NCBI GenBank assembly: GCA_002343985.1
Contig: DDTB01000034.1
Span: 1-64,000, forward strand
DNA from: Chitinophagaceae bacterium UBA2375
Lineage (GTDB): Bacteria > Bacteroidota > Bacteroidia > Chitinophagales > Chitinophagaceae
DNA: 64,000 nt
Direction: 5' to 3'
Position 1 is the first letter of the stretch. Each line of letters starts with the position of its first letter. Made by a program: the position numbers and the translations under genes. Of the stretch, positions 18,128-26,923 are shown one piece after another. Below the pieces are notes generated by a model. That model searched no databases. It worked only from the letters and a program-made list of their open reading frames with translations, and was not told the origin of the DNA.

Positions 18128-20350
18128 TCAGGGTTTGAGAAACGGCATGAGTTTTTTCAGCGACTCCTGGTTTATCTCAGACTGGAACGAATGTATGATG
18201 TCCCTTTTTTCGCGTGCGGTGAGGTGAAAGTTAAGCGCGGCGCCCTTTTCAGGCTTTTCAGGAATATACATAAAGCTGATGCGGTGCAGGTTAATGTTAT
18301 GGTGATCTTTAAAATAACTGAACTGGTCTTTTTGAAAATAATCCTGCAGCTTGAACCAATTGTATTGCAACATGGTTCCGGGCGATACAATCATGTCGCT
18401 GACTGATTTTGTTTCAAAAGGGTTCTGCCAGTTATCGTTCTGCCTGTCGCGGAATTGCAGAATGACGATCCCCGAAGTGTTTTCCATAATCCAGTCGTGA
18501 AAATAATCTAAAAACCGGAGGCTGGTTTCCTGTCCGAAATTATCCCTGATACCCGCGTCCATCACATCCACAACAGGATCTGATGGGAGCCAGACATTGG
18601 GCAACACATAAGGGAATGTGGCATTCATCCTGAGCGCCGTGAGCACACGCAGGTTGTCGGGTTCCTGCTTGTGGAACATCGCCCGGAAATCAACCGCATC
18701 GGGGCTTGACGTACTGTCATCAATATCGCAGAAAGGCTTCATCATATACCGCACCGGTTGTGAACTGATCACCAGTTTGCGCCCGTCGCTTTTAATGACG
18801 GAGTTAAAGAATATCAACGGGACCCTTGCTTCGCGCTCATCTTCCGCCATATCTTTCAGTTGTATATTCAGGAGGTTACCACTGTTATCGGCAAGTTTTT
18901 TCTCAAACGCGTAGCCCCGATCTTTTAAATATGTTTGTTTACCCACATTGAATTTCTGCACCGGCGCGAACAAATCGCGCGCGATCATCGAAGTGAAGAC
19001 GGGATTGAGCAGGTCGCGGGAGATGCGGTCTGTATGTTTGGGATGGTAAATATTGAGGGATGGCTTACGGGTGATTTTTTGCCGATACAACTCACGGTAA
19101 TAGGTAGCCGCTAACATGCCGCCACTGGCCCCGCTGATCAGGAAGGTCCTGTTCATGAGTTCACCCTGGCTGATGCTATCCAGTTTCTGCAGGCTGTTCA
19201 TCACAAAAGCCGCGCTGCGCAACCCGCCTCCGCTCACATTGATAAAGATCATCACTGGCTTCTCCGATTTCTGGCGCGCTTTCCATTTTTCCAGGATACC
19301 GATCATATGCGCTTTATCGGCCTCTATATCTTCTTTGCCGCTGAGTGCCTGCAATGCTTCTTTATTGTATTGAGGGCGTTCGTTTTTATTGCTGTAATTC
19401 AAACCATATGCTTTGTTCCTCGGATCAATCAATTCATATTTATACAGGATATTGAGGATGCCAAACAATACAATGGCCGCGGGGAGGCTCCAGCTTTGCA
19501 AAAAATAGGTAAGCGCGCCGATCACGGCGATCATGATGGCTAAGAATACCAGGATGCTGGCTGCTGCAGGCATTTCAAAAAACCGGTTCTCAGATAAATA
19601 GCCAATGATCACTAAAAATAAAAAAGCCAGCAGGATACTGGCAATAGCCGCGATGTGGTGGCGTTTAAAAATCGTATCAATATAATCCTGCCGGTAATGC
19701 CCAACTTTCCGGGCTTTTTTTATCCTCAGCCGGCCGCTGATATAATAATTAACTTTCAGCCCAAATTCATCTTCCAGTTGCGTTTTCTCCGCAAAGGTTT
19801 GATAAAATCGAATGGGGTCGGAGATGATGGGGGCAAGTGATTTGACGATGCGTTTTTCCGCGCCGAAAAAATATAAAAAGGAAATCAGCAATGTGGCTAT
19901 GATGCCTATGAGGAGCCCGCTCATGATGATGAGGATCTCCCGTTGGGTCATCAGTTCTTTATAGTCATCGAACCTGTACAAACGCACCAGGTAAAAAATG
20001 ATGAAGATGAGCGGCAGCAACGCGTTGTTGATGCAATACTTCATGAATGGGTTCGCGGTGGTGGCCAGGAATTTGAAGCGCTTGGTATGCAGGATAAAGG
20101 TGGTGACGTTCCAGCTCATGATAAACACGCCCAATGCAAAACCTGTAATCAATGAGCCGAGGATGTTGACCTGCCCGAGGTATTCCGGCGCGAAGAAAAG
20201 CGCGTCGGCCCCGAAGGTGCGCATAAACTCGCTGTTGACCGTACTGAACAGGATGAACCAGAACAACAACAAAACCTGGTACTTCCTGAAGTGAAGGATG
20301 AATAATTGTACCGGGAAGAAGTGATAGGCTTTTTTAATCCATGTCTTCAT
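18128..20350 (-). CDS. Membrane-anchored patatin-like phospholipase
   Basis: A 740-aa protein with six or so membrane helices over residues 20-330 and a C-terminal patatin-like hydrolase. The oxyanion motif NVSGGGLRSAAF (near 372), nucleophile elbow SGASGGMLAAT (GxSxG, near 412) and the catalytic Asp in DAGIRDNFG (near 605) are all present, so the Ser-Asp dyad is intact. Acyl-lipid hydrolysis is expected; whether the substrate is a phospholipid, and on which side of the membrane, is not visible. It abuts the lipid kinase convergently with 1 bp between the stop codons. Confidence 0.83.
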   Translation of the reverse strand: MKTWIKKAYHFFPVQLFILHFRKYQVLLLFWFILFSTVNSEFMRTFGADALFFAPEYLGQVNILGSLITGFALGVFIMSWNVTTFILHTKRFKFLATTANPFMKYCINNALLPLIFIIFYLVRLYRFDDYKELMTQREILIIMSGLLIGIIATLLISFLYFFGAEKRIVKSLAPIISDPIRFYQTFAEKTQLEDEFGLKVNYYISGRLRIKKARKVGHYRQDYIDTIFKRHHIAAIASILLAFLFLVIIGYLSENRFFEMPAAASILVFLAIMIAVIGALTYFLQSWSLPAAIVLFGILNILYKYELIDPRNKAYGLNYSNKNERPQYNKEALQALSGKEDIEADKAHMIGILEKWKARQKSEKPVMIFINVSGGGLRSAAFVMNSLQKLDSISQGELMNRTFLISGASGGMLAATYYRELYRQKITRKPSLNIYHPKHTDRISRDLLNPVFTSMIARDLFAPVQKFNVGKQTYLKDRGYAFEKKLADNSGNLLNIQLKDMAEDEREARVPLIFFNSVIKSDGRKLVISSQPVRYMMKPFCDIDDSTSSPDAVDFRAMFHKQEPDNLRVLTALRMNATFPYVLPNVWLPSDPVVDVMDAGIRDNFGQETSLRFLDYFHDWIMENTSGIVILQFRDRQNDNWQNPFETKSVSDMIVSPGTMLQYNWFKLQDYFQKDQFSYFKDHHNINLHRISFMYIPEKPEKGAALNFHLTAREKRDIIHSFQSEINQESLKKLMPFLKP

Positions 20351-20389
20351 ACAGAGCGGTTGGATTAAAGTTACTATAAAAGCCTTGTA

Positions 20390-21454
20390 TTACACAGCAG
20401 GCACCGGGCTTTTTCGGCGGCTGATGAACAGCAGCGTAACCACGGCCATCACAATCAGCATCGCGGTGAACTGGTGCCATACGCCCAGCCAAAGCAAGGC
20501 ATCCGGGTTGGTGGAACCAAGTACGGTCAGTATCCCCAGCAAAACCTGTACGGAAACCAGGATCAACAAGCCCATCCTGAGCCTGCTAAACCATTGGTGG
20601 CCCGGCATGTTTCTGGTGCGCCAAAAAAAGTAGATAACGGTCAGGCATAGAAGATAAGCCAGCAACCTGTGTATGAATTGTATGGTGATGATGTTCCGGA
20701 AAAGGTTATGCGATGCAGGCTCGATCTCATTCATGCCCGCGGGTATCATCGCGCCATTGATATCGGGCCATGTTGGCGCTGTGGCGCCGGCTTTCAAACC
20801 TGCCATAAAACCTCCATATATCAATTGGACAAATAACAATACGGTCAAAAAAACCAGTACCTGCATGGATGAACCTATAGCTTGTTTACTTTGGAACGAA
20901 GGCAATAGTTTCAGCGCGAACCAAAGCGTAAATGCCAGCAAAATCAACGCCGCCATGAAATGTATGCTCAACTCAATATGGCCTACATAGAACCTGTCGG
21001 GCACCAAACCGCTCTTCACCATGATCCATCCCACAGCGCCCTGCAGGCCGCCCAGGAGGAACAGGAAAATTAAAGGAAGGATCATATTCGACCGGAACTT
21101 GCGGCGGACTAAAAAATATACAAAGCCAAACAGGAATACCACACCGATCAATCGTGCCCACACACGGTGGAACCATTCCCAGAAAAAAATGTATTTGAAT
21201 TCAGATAAAGAGAAATGCTGGTGTACATATTTAAACTGGTCGGTGGTACGGTATTTATCGAACTCTACCTGCCAGGCGGCGTCATTCATCGGCGGCAATA
21301 CACCGGTAATGGGTTTCCACTCTGTAATTGACAGTCCCGATTCGGTGAGGCGGGTGATGCCACCGAGCACAACCTGAACAACGATCATGCCTACTCCAAT
21401 CAGCAGCCAGTTGGCTACCTGGCGCCGGTTTTTTTCCTGTTGCAGCGTTTCCAT
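20390..21454 (-). CDS. ctaA: Heme A synthase (COX15/CtaA)
   Basis: Integral membrane enzyme that oxidises the C8 methyl of heme O to give heme A for aa3-type cytochrome oxidase. The 354-aa sequence has eight membrane helices with conserved heme-ligand His and motifs: GGITRLTESGLSITEWKPITG after helix 1, EWFHRVWARLIG, HIELSIHFMAA and IQFIHRLLAYLL, and GILTVLGSTN with GVWHQFTAM. This is the longer, COX15-like form without the extra cysteine pair of Bacillus CtaA. ATG 21454 is preferred; the longer frame would overlap rnhB. Confidence 0.92.
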   Translation of the reverse strand: METLQQEKNRRQVANWLLIGVGMIVVQVVLGGITRLTESGLSITEWKPITGVLPPMNDAAWQVEFDKYRTTDQFKYVHQHFSLSEFKYIFFWEWFHRVWARLIGVVFLFGFVYFLVRRKFRSNMILPLIFLFLLGGLQGAVGWIMVKSGLVPDRFYVGHIELSIHFMAALILLAFTLWFALKLLPSFQSKQAIGSSMQVLVFLTVLLFVQLIYGGFMAGLKAGATAPTWPDINGAMIPAGMNEIEPASHNLFRNIITIQFIHRLLAYLLCLTVIYFFWRTRNMPGHQWFSRLRMGLLILVSVQVLLGILTVLGSTNPDALLWLGVWHQFTAMLIVMAVVTLLFISRRKSPVPAV

Positions 21455-21539
21455 ATCAGCGCAAAGGTACTGCAGTGCGTGCATGTACTGTACATAGATC
21501 AATGTAGCATCCTTTTTTAACGGATATTTGTTGAACAAG

Positions 21540-22136
21540 ATGCTGGCAGCCTATCATATCAGCAAGGGCCTGGAAGCGGGCGTAGATGAAGCCGGACGTG
21601 GTTCTTACGCCGGGCCGGTGGTGGCGGCGGCCGTCATATTGCCTAAAAACTTCAGGCACCCTTTTTTAAATGACAGCAAGCAACTTAAACCGCAAAAAAG
21701 GGAGGAACTGCGTGTGCTGATTGAAGCGGAGAGCATCGCGTATGCCGTTGCGATGGTAGACCATACGCGCATCGACAGCATCAACATCCTGCAAGCCACA
21801 TACCAGGCCATGCATGAAGCGATTGGCCAGTTGAAACAGCGCCCCGACAGGTTGTTGATAGACGGAAACAGGTTCAGGCCTTACCCGGGCATACCGCATC
21901 ACTGCATGGTTAAGGGCGATGGCAAATATGCATCCATCGCCGCGGCCAGCATACTGGCAAAAACCTACCGCGACAAGTTTATGCAGGAATTGCATACCGA
22001 GTATCCGTTGTATGGATGGGATAAAAATATGGGCTATGGCACTGCCGCCCACCGCGAAGCCATTGCAAAACATGGCCTCTGCATCTATCACCGGAAGAGT
22101 TTCCGGATTGTGCAGGAGGGGCCCGGGCTATTTTAA
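21540..22136 (+). CDS. rnhB: Ribonuclease HII
   Basis: Removes RNA from RNA-DNA hybrids and single ribonucleotides from DNA. The 198-aa protein has the acidic catalytic set: Asp-Glu in AGVDEAGRGSYAGPV near residues 15-20, Asp in LLIDGNRFRP near 105, and Asp in AKTYRDKFM near 140, with KGDGKYASIAAASILAK. ATG 21540 is chosen over TTG 21528. It is divergent from ctaA. Confidence 0.94.
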   Translation: MLAAYHISKGLEAGVDEAGRGSYAGPVVAAAVILPKNFRHPFLNDSKQLKPQKREELRVLIEAESIAYAVAMVDHTRIDSINILQATYQAMHEAIGQLKQRPDRLLIDGNRFRPYPGIPHHCMVKGDGKYASIAAASILAKTYRDKFMQELHTEYPLYGWDKNMGYGTAAHREAIAKHGLCIYHRKSFRIVQEGPGLF

Positions 22137-22148
22137 TGGAATTTCGCC

Positions 22149-22448
22149 TCAGGGCCTCAAATCATTGCTCCCGATGCGGTCGATATCTTCGTCTATGCGG
22201 TCGGGTTGTTTTTCGAGTATGGCCCTTACCAGCAGGTAGCCGCCAAAGGCGCTGAGGATGCCGATCGATATAATGGCGAATAAATTCTGGTTCCCGAACA
22301 TGATGGCGGCCAGCATGATCCCCAAAAATTCAAAAGCGATCCAGGCAACGATGGTGAAAATCTTCCACGGCATTGGCTTGATGCCTTTGCGCGAAGCCAT
22401 GTCGCCGATTTTTTTGGTCAGGAATATGAGCGCTAAAATTTCAAGCAT
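22149..22448 (-). CDS. Small membrane protein of unknown function
   Basis: A 99-aa protein with two or three membrane helices (ILALIFLTKKIG, IFTIVAWIAFEFLGIMLAAIM and AIISIGILSAFGGYLLVRAIL) and a charged C-terminal tail (EKQPDRIDEDIDRIG). I do not recognise it beyond being a typical small integral membrane protein of Bacteroidota. It follows the PfkB-type kinase by 11 bp on the same strand, so it is probably co-transcribed with it. Confidence 0.6.
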   Translation of the reverse strand: MLEILALIFLTKKIGDMASRKGIKPMPWKIFTIVAWIAFEFLGIMLAAIMFGNQNLFAIISIGILSAFGGYLLVRAILEKQPDRIDEDIDRIGSNDLRP

Positions 22449-22459
22449 AATGGTTCAGG

Positions 22460-23383
22460 TCAAACAAGGTCAATGTCGAAATTAACCAGTTGTACAAATT
22501 CATCGAGACGTGCTTCGATGTCTTCGCGGGTGATTTCCTTCAGGCGGTCCGGTCCGAATTTTTCCACGCAAAAACTCGCCATGGCGCTGCCCACGATGAT
22601 GGCCGTTTTCATGTTATCGAAACTGATGTCTTTTGTTTTGGCGAGGTGGCCGATAAAGCCACCGGCAAATGTGTCGCCTGCCCCGGTTGGGTCAAATACT
22701 TCTTCCAAAGGCAATGCCGGCGCGAAGAACACATGGTTTTCGTGGAATAGCAGCGCGCCGTGTTCACCTTTTTTGATGATGAGGAAACGCGGGCCCATGT
22801 TCATGATGGACCTGGCAGCTTTTACCAGCGACACTTCATTGCTCAACTGGCGGGCTTCCCCGTCGTTTACCAGCAGCACGTCCACTTTTTTCAAAACCTC
22901 TTTCAGTTCCTCCAGTGCGCTGTCCATCCAAAAGTTCATGGTATCCATCACAATCAGTTTGGGGCGCTTCTTCATCTGGTTGATCACGCTCAGTTGAATG
23001 GATGGCATCAGGTTGCCCAGCATAAGGAATTCCGCATCCTGGTATGAATCGGGCACCACGGGGTTGAAATCAGCCAGTACGTTAAGGTCTGTCACAAGGG
23101 TATCGCGGGAGTTCATGTCGATATGGTACTTACCGCTCCAGAAAAATGATTTCTTATCCGGCACCACCACCACGCCGGTTGTGTCAACCCCGCGCGATTG
23201 CAATTCTTTCATTTCTTTCTCCGGGAAATCATATCCCACTATGGATATCTGCTTTACGTCGCGCACAAAATTGCAGGCCGCGTATGCAACGTAGGTAGCG
23301 GAACCACCGATGATCTTATCAACTTTTCCAAATGGGGTTTCAATGGCATCGAAGGCCATGGTGCCAACGGTAATAACAGACAT
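22460..23383 (-). CDS. PfkB-family carbohydrate/nucleoside kinase
   Basis: A 307-aa ribokinase-fold enzyme. The N-terminal GGSATYVAYAA segment contacts substrate, and the C-terminal DPTGAGDTFAGGFIGHLA motif (near residue 240) carries the catalytic Asp and the anion hole. The closest subgroup by eye is the adenosine/ribokinase-like sugar kinases of unknown specificity. ATG 23383 (MSVITVGTMAFD) is chosen; the frame continues upstream but only through a region that would be the divergent promoter of the Sua5-like gene. Confidence 0.87.
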   Translation of the reverse strand: MSVITVGTMAFDAIETPFGKVDKIIGGSATYVAYAACNFVRDVKQISIVGYDFPEKEMKELQSRGVDTTGVVVVPDKKSFFWSGKYHIDMNSRDTLVTDLNVLADFNPVVPDSYQDAEFLMLGNLMPSIQLSVINQMKKRPKLIVMDTMNFWMDSALEELKEVLKKVDVLLVNDGEARQLSNEVSLVKAARSIMNMGPRFLIIKKGEHGALLFHENHVFFAPALPLEEVFDPTGAGDTFAGGFIGHLAKTKDISFDNMKTAIIVGSAMASFCVEKFGPDRLKEITREDIEARLDEFVQLVNFDIDLV

Positions 23384-23480
23384 AATTATAGAGTTTAAAC
23401 AACTGTAAAAAGCGGAGCAAAAGTAGGTCAATAAATCATGTTTTGGCGCGCATAGCACCGAAATATGTTATTTTGTGGCC

Positions 23481-24089
23481 ATGCTCCTGCGCATACATCC
23501 CGAAGACCCTCAGCCCAGGCTGATCAAACAGGTGGTGGAATGCCTCTTAGACGGGGGCGTGATTGTATACCCCACCGATACCATTTATGGACTTGGTTCT
23601 GATATCTTTCAACAAAAAGGGATTGAAAAAATATGCAGGATCAAAAAGATCGATCCGCAAAAAGCGCAACTGTCTTTTATCTGCCGCGACCTCAGCCACC
23701 TGAGCGATTATACCAAAAGCATTGATACGCCATTGTACCGGATGCTCAAACGCCACCTGCCCGGGCCGTTTACGTTTATTTTGCCTGCGAGTAAACAAGT
23801 GCCGAAAATCCTGCAAAGCAGGAAGTCAACCATTGGGTTACGGGTGCCCGATAATGAGATCTGCCGGCACATCCTCGATGCCCTTGGCCATCCGCTCCTG
23901 AGCGCTTCATTGCCCGGGGAGATGGTGGAAGAATACACCGATCCCGAAATTATTTACGAACGCTTCGGCGATGAAGTTGATTTTGTGATAGACGGGGGCG
24001 TCGGCGGGATGGTACCCTCCACGATTGTGGATTGCACCACCGACGACTGGCAAGTCACCCGCCAGGGGCTGGGTGAATTTGAAGTATGA
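23481..24089 (+). CDS. L-threonylcarbamoyladenylate synthase family (Sua5/YciO/YrdC)
   Basis: A 202-aa YrdC-domain protein. VYPTDTIYGLGSDI near residue 30, KRHLPGPFTFIL near 90, and STIGLRVPDN near 115 are the conserved nucleotide and threonine site motifs. True TsaC makes the precursor for t6A in ANN-decoding tRNAs; the short form without a Sua5 C-terminal domain and with the KIDPQKAQLSFICRDL segment resembles YciO, whose role is less certain. GTG 23475 is an alternative start six bases upstream. Confidence 0.85.
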   Translation: MLLRIHPEDPQPRLIKQVVECLLDGGVIVYPTDTIYGLGSDIFQQKGIEKICRIKKIDPQKAQLSFICRDLSHLSDYTKSIDTPLYRMLKRHLPGPFTFILPASKQVPKILQSRKSTIGLRVPDNEICRHILDALGHPLLSASLPGEMVEEYTDPEIIYERFGDEVDFVIDGGVGGMVPSTIVDCTTDDWQVTRQGLGEFEV

Positions 24090-24091
24090 TC

Positions 24092-26254
24092 TTATTGCCC
24101 GATGCCTTCCAATGCTAACAGGAACGCATACTCGCGCGCACGGTCGTGCAGCGCCTTGAACCTTCCGGAAGCGCCGCCGTGGCCGGCTTCCATATTGGTG
24201 TAGAGCAACAATACGTTTTTATCCGTTTTCATGTCGCGAAGCTTTGCTACCCATTTCGCGGGTTCAAAATACTGTACCTGGCTGTCGTGCAGGCCGGTGG
24301 TCACCAGCATATTCGGGTATGCCTTCTTCTCCACATTATCATATGGGGAATACGATTTCATGTAGAAATAGCTTTCATTGTTCGCGGGGTTGCCCCATTC
24401 ATCGTATTCATTGGTGGTTAACGGGATGGTTGGGTCGCTCATGGTAGTCACCACATCCACAAATGGTACCGCTGAGATGATGCCGTTCCATAAGTCGGGC
24501 CTCATATTCACTACGGCGCCCATCAGCAAACCACCGGCGCTGCCGCCGTTTGCATACAGGTGTTCCTTGCTGGTATATTTCTGCGCGATGAGGTGTTCGG
24601 CGCAACTGATGAAATCGGTAAATGTGTTTTTCTTTTTCATCATCTTTCCATCCTCATACCAGTAACGGCCCATTTCCTGTCCGCCGCGGATATGCGCGAT
24701 AGCGAATGCAAAGCCCCTGTTGAGCAGGCTGAGCCTGACCGAGCTGAAAGAAGCGTCCATGCTGGCCCCGTACGATCCGTATCCATAAAGCAATACAGGC
24801 GCCTGGCCATTTTTCTCAAATCCTTTTTTGTACACAACCGACATGGGGACTTTTGTGCCGTCTGATGCTGTAGCGTAAATGCGTTCGGTAACGTAGTCTG
24901 CCGGGTTATGCCCGCCCACTACTTCCTGTTGCTTCATCAGTTTTTTCGTTTTGGCATTCATATCATAATCGTACACCGTGGCAGGCGTGGTGAGCGATGT
25001 ATAATTGAAACGGATGACGCTGCTGTTGTATTCTGGCGTGTAAGCCAGGTAGGCCGCGTATGTTGGTTCATCAAATGCCAGGAAATGTTCCTGTTTGTTT
25101 GATGTGTTGATGATATGCACCTGCGTGAGGCCGTTCTTACGTTCCTGTACGGCCAAATGGTCTTAGAATAAATCAATATCCTGCACCAGTACATCATCTT
25201 TATGGGGAACAATGTCCGTCCAGTTATTGCTTGCCGTAGCGTTTTCAGGGCATGTGGCGATCTTAAAGTTTTTCGCGTTCAGGTTTGTGCGGATATAAAA
25301 CAAGGAACCGGCATGGTCTACATTATACAACACCTCTTTCATCCGCGGTTGAAAAACCGTGAAAGCTGCTTCCGGTGTGGATGCGTCGATCATGCGGATT
25401 TCAGAAGAAAGCGTAGCCTGGGAAGTGATAAAGATGTATTTATCTGATTTGCTTTTTCCCACGCCGATATAATTCGACGGGTCTTTTTCCTCATACACGA
25501 CGGCATCTGTTGACGGGTCTGTACCGAGCTTATGCCTTTTGATTTTTTCAGACAGCAGTGTAACCGGGTTTTTAGCCGTATAGAACAGCGTTTTATTATC
25601 AGCTGCCCACACAGGGTCGCCTTCCGTATTTTGGATGCGGTCTGCATACAGTTCACCGGTCTGCAGGTTTTTCACCATGATCACATATTGGCGGCGCGAT
25701 ACGGTATCTACCGCATAGGCCATCAGGTTGTTGTCCGGACTGATGCTGAAGCCGGCTGCGGAATAGTATGCATGGCCTTCAGCGAGTGTGTTTACATCGA
25801 GCAATACTTCTTCAGGAGCGTCGAGGCTACCTTTTTTGCGGCAGAAAACAAAATAGTCTTTGCCTTCCACCAAACGATTATAGTAATAATACCCGTTTTT
25901 CAGGTATGGCACCGATTCGTCTTTTTCCTTTATGCGGGCCTTCATTTCCTTGAACAGGTCTTCCTGAAGGGTTTTTGTGCCGGCCATCATGGTATCATAA
26001 TACCTGTTTTCCGCTTCCAGGTAAGCCACTACATTCGAGCTGTCAGGCCCTTTTTTAAAAAAATCATTGAGCCAATAATAAGGGTCAAGCCTCGTATCGC
26101 CGTGGGCAATGAGTTCTTTAGGCTTTTTTTCGCAGACGGGGGCCTGCACATTCGCCGGCCAGGCATACGGTTTCTTTTCCATTTCTTTTTTTTGCTGGCA
26201 TGATGCGGCCATCAGGGTTATGAAGGCCAGGCCTGCAATTGTTTTTACTTGCAT
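24092..26254 (-). pseudogene. S9A oligopeptidase B-like lipoprotein gene with an in-frame stop
   Basis: The two halves form one prolyl-oligopeptidase/PtrB-like serine peptidase. The N-terminal part starts with a lipoprotein signal (MQVKTIAGLAFITLMAASC) and a beta-propeller. The C-terminal catalytic domain keeps the nucleophile Ser in GGSAGGLLMG, the Asp in GLHDSQVQY and the His in EAGHGGASGR. The halves are in the same frame and are interrupted by a single TAA (25163-25165, minus strand) in DIDLF-stop-DHLAVQERK. Family members usually have Lys at this place (FKDHL), so one AAA to TAA change explains the stop. The downstream half could only be made alone from TTG 25156. It could be a real recent null allele or a sequencing error. 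Confidence 0.88.
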
Positions 26255-26349
26255 GTGCAATGGTTTTAACAAAAAAATTGACTTTATCCCGAAAGTTAAC
26301 AAGTATGCTTTAATTATTGAGCCCTTGTGCAGAAAATGGGATGAATGGT

Positions 26350-26559
26350 TTAAAGCCCAATTTCTTTTTTATCAATTTCTGCCTGTTTTAAGATAGATAA
26401 AAAAGTACCTTTCTTTAAATCTCTGCCTTTTTGAAATGGTATAACAATTGTTTTATGGTTGATTGGATTGTAATACAAGTGATGAGATCCTTTTGATCTT
26501 TTAAAAATATTGCTATTCTGAATTGGGATCTTAACAAGGTAAGACGGATCTAATTTCAT
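26350..26559 (-). CDS. hicA: HicA-like mRNA interferase toxin
   Basis: A 69-aa dsRBD-like protein. The signature RSKGSHHLYYNP with the catalytic His, followed by TIVIPFQKGRDLKKGTFLSILKQAEID, is that of the HicA (YcfA) family, which cleaves mRNA when not held by HicB. The ATG overlaps the hicB stop in the arrangement ATGA, giving the order hicB-hicA. The first 20 residues are less typical but align as the first helix. The segment is clearly more AT-rich than its neighbours, in keeping with horizontal acquisition. Confidence 0.85.
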   Translation of the reverse strand: MKLDPSYLVKIPIQNSNIFKRSKGSHHLYYNPINHKTIVIPFQKGRDLKKGTFLSILKQAEIDKKEIGL

Positions 26560-26782
26560 TTGCTTTCTAAACTTAAAGAATATTCCAGTTTTTTACTGTC
26601 ATCTGGTATTGGCTCTCCCCTTTCAGATAATTCTTCAATATATAAGGCTATGGCTTCACTTGCCATCGATAAGGCTTCATCAATATCTTCCCCATATGTT
26701 ATACAACCAGGCAAAGCTGGAACAGAAACAGTATATCTTCTCCTTCGTCTTCTTTATGTAAAAGAATTTTATAGTTGTACAT
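26556..26782 (-). pseudogene. hicB: HicB-like antitoxin, frameshifted
   Basis: Starting at ATG 26782 the frame gives MYNYKILLHKEDEGE and then runs into nonsense and a stop. Shifting frame at about 26738-26745 restores a normal HicB: RYTVSVPALPGCITYGEDID, EALSMASEAIALYIEEL and SERGEPIPDDSK up to the TGA that overlaps the hicA ATG. Total length is 3n+2, so the lesion is a net +2 or -1 within a GAA/GGA-rich stretch that could slip. The broken position is just after the first beta strand, so no functional antitoxin would be made by normal translation. Confidence 0.85.
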
Positions 26783-26792
26783 ATTGGAATTG

Positions 26793-26848
26793 TATTGATC
26801 AATATTTCTACCCATTAAAGATATGATAATTACATTTTTTATGTCAAA
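26793..26848 (-). promoter_or_regulatory. hicBA promoter and candidate operator
   Basis: On the minus strand, TTTG (26845-26848), a 21-bp spacer and TATCTTTA (26816-26823) fit the Bacteroidota promoter with one mismatch. Between it and the hicB ATG lies a perfect 12-bp palindrome TATTGATCAATA (26793-26804). HicB proteins commonly autorepress through a short palindrome, so this is a natural operator candidate. The rest of 26783-26923 shows no gene. Confidence 0.55.
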
Positions 26849-26923
26849 TACAGGTAATACTGAGGTTGAAAGGATGTTGATGTAAGCAAATGTTTCAGCA
26901 TTCACTCTCGTCTGCTAAAACAT

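Noticed and set aside
25163..25165. Programmed recoding of the stop codon (selenocysteine or readthrough)
   Set aside because: The codon is TAA, not TGA, with no downstream stem I could see, and the family has Lys at this site.
25532..26203. 223-aa plus-strand frame opposite the peptidase gene
   Set aside because: Antisense shadow with Phe/His/Arg-rich sequence and no motif.
24092..26254. Frameshift or gene fission as the cause of the split peptidase
   Set aside because: Both halves are in the same frame (distance divisible by 3), so one nonsense codon explains it; fission is unlikely because the second half lacks a good start.
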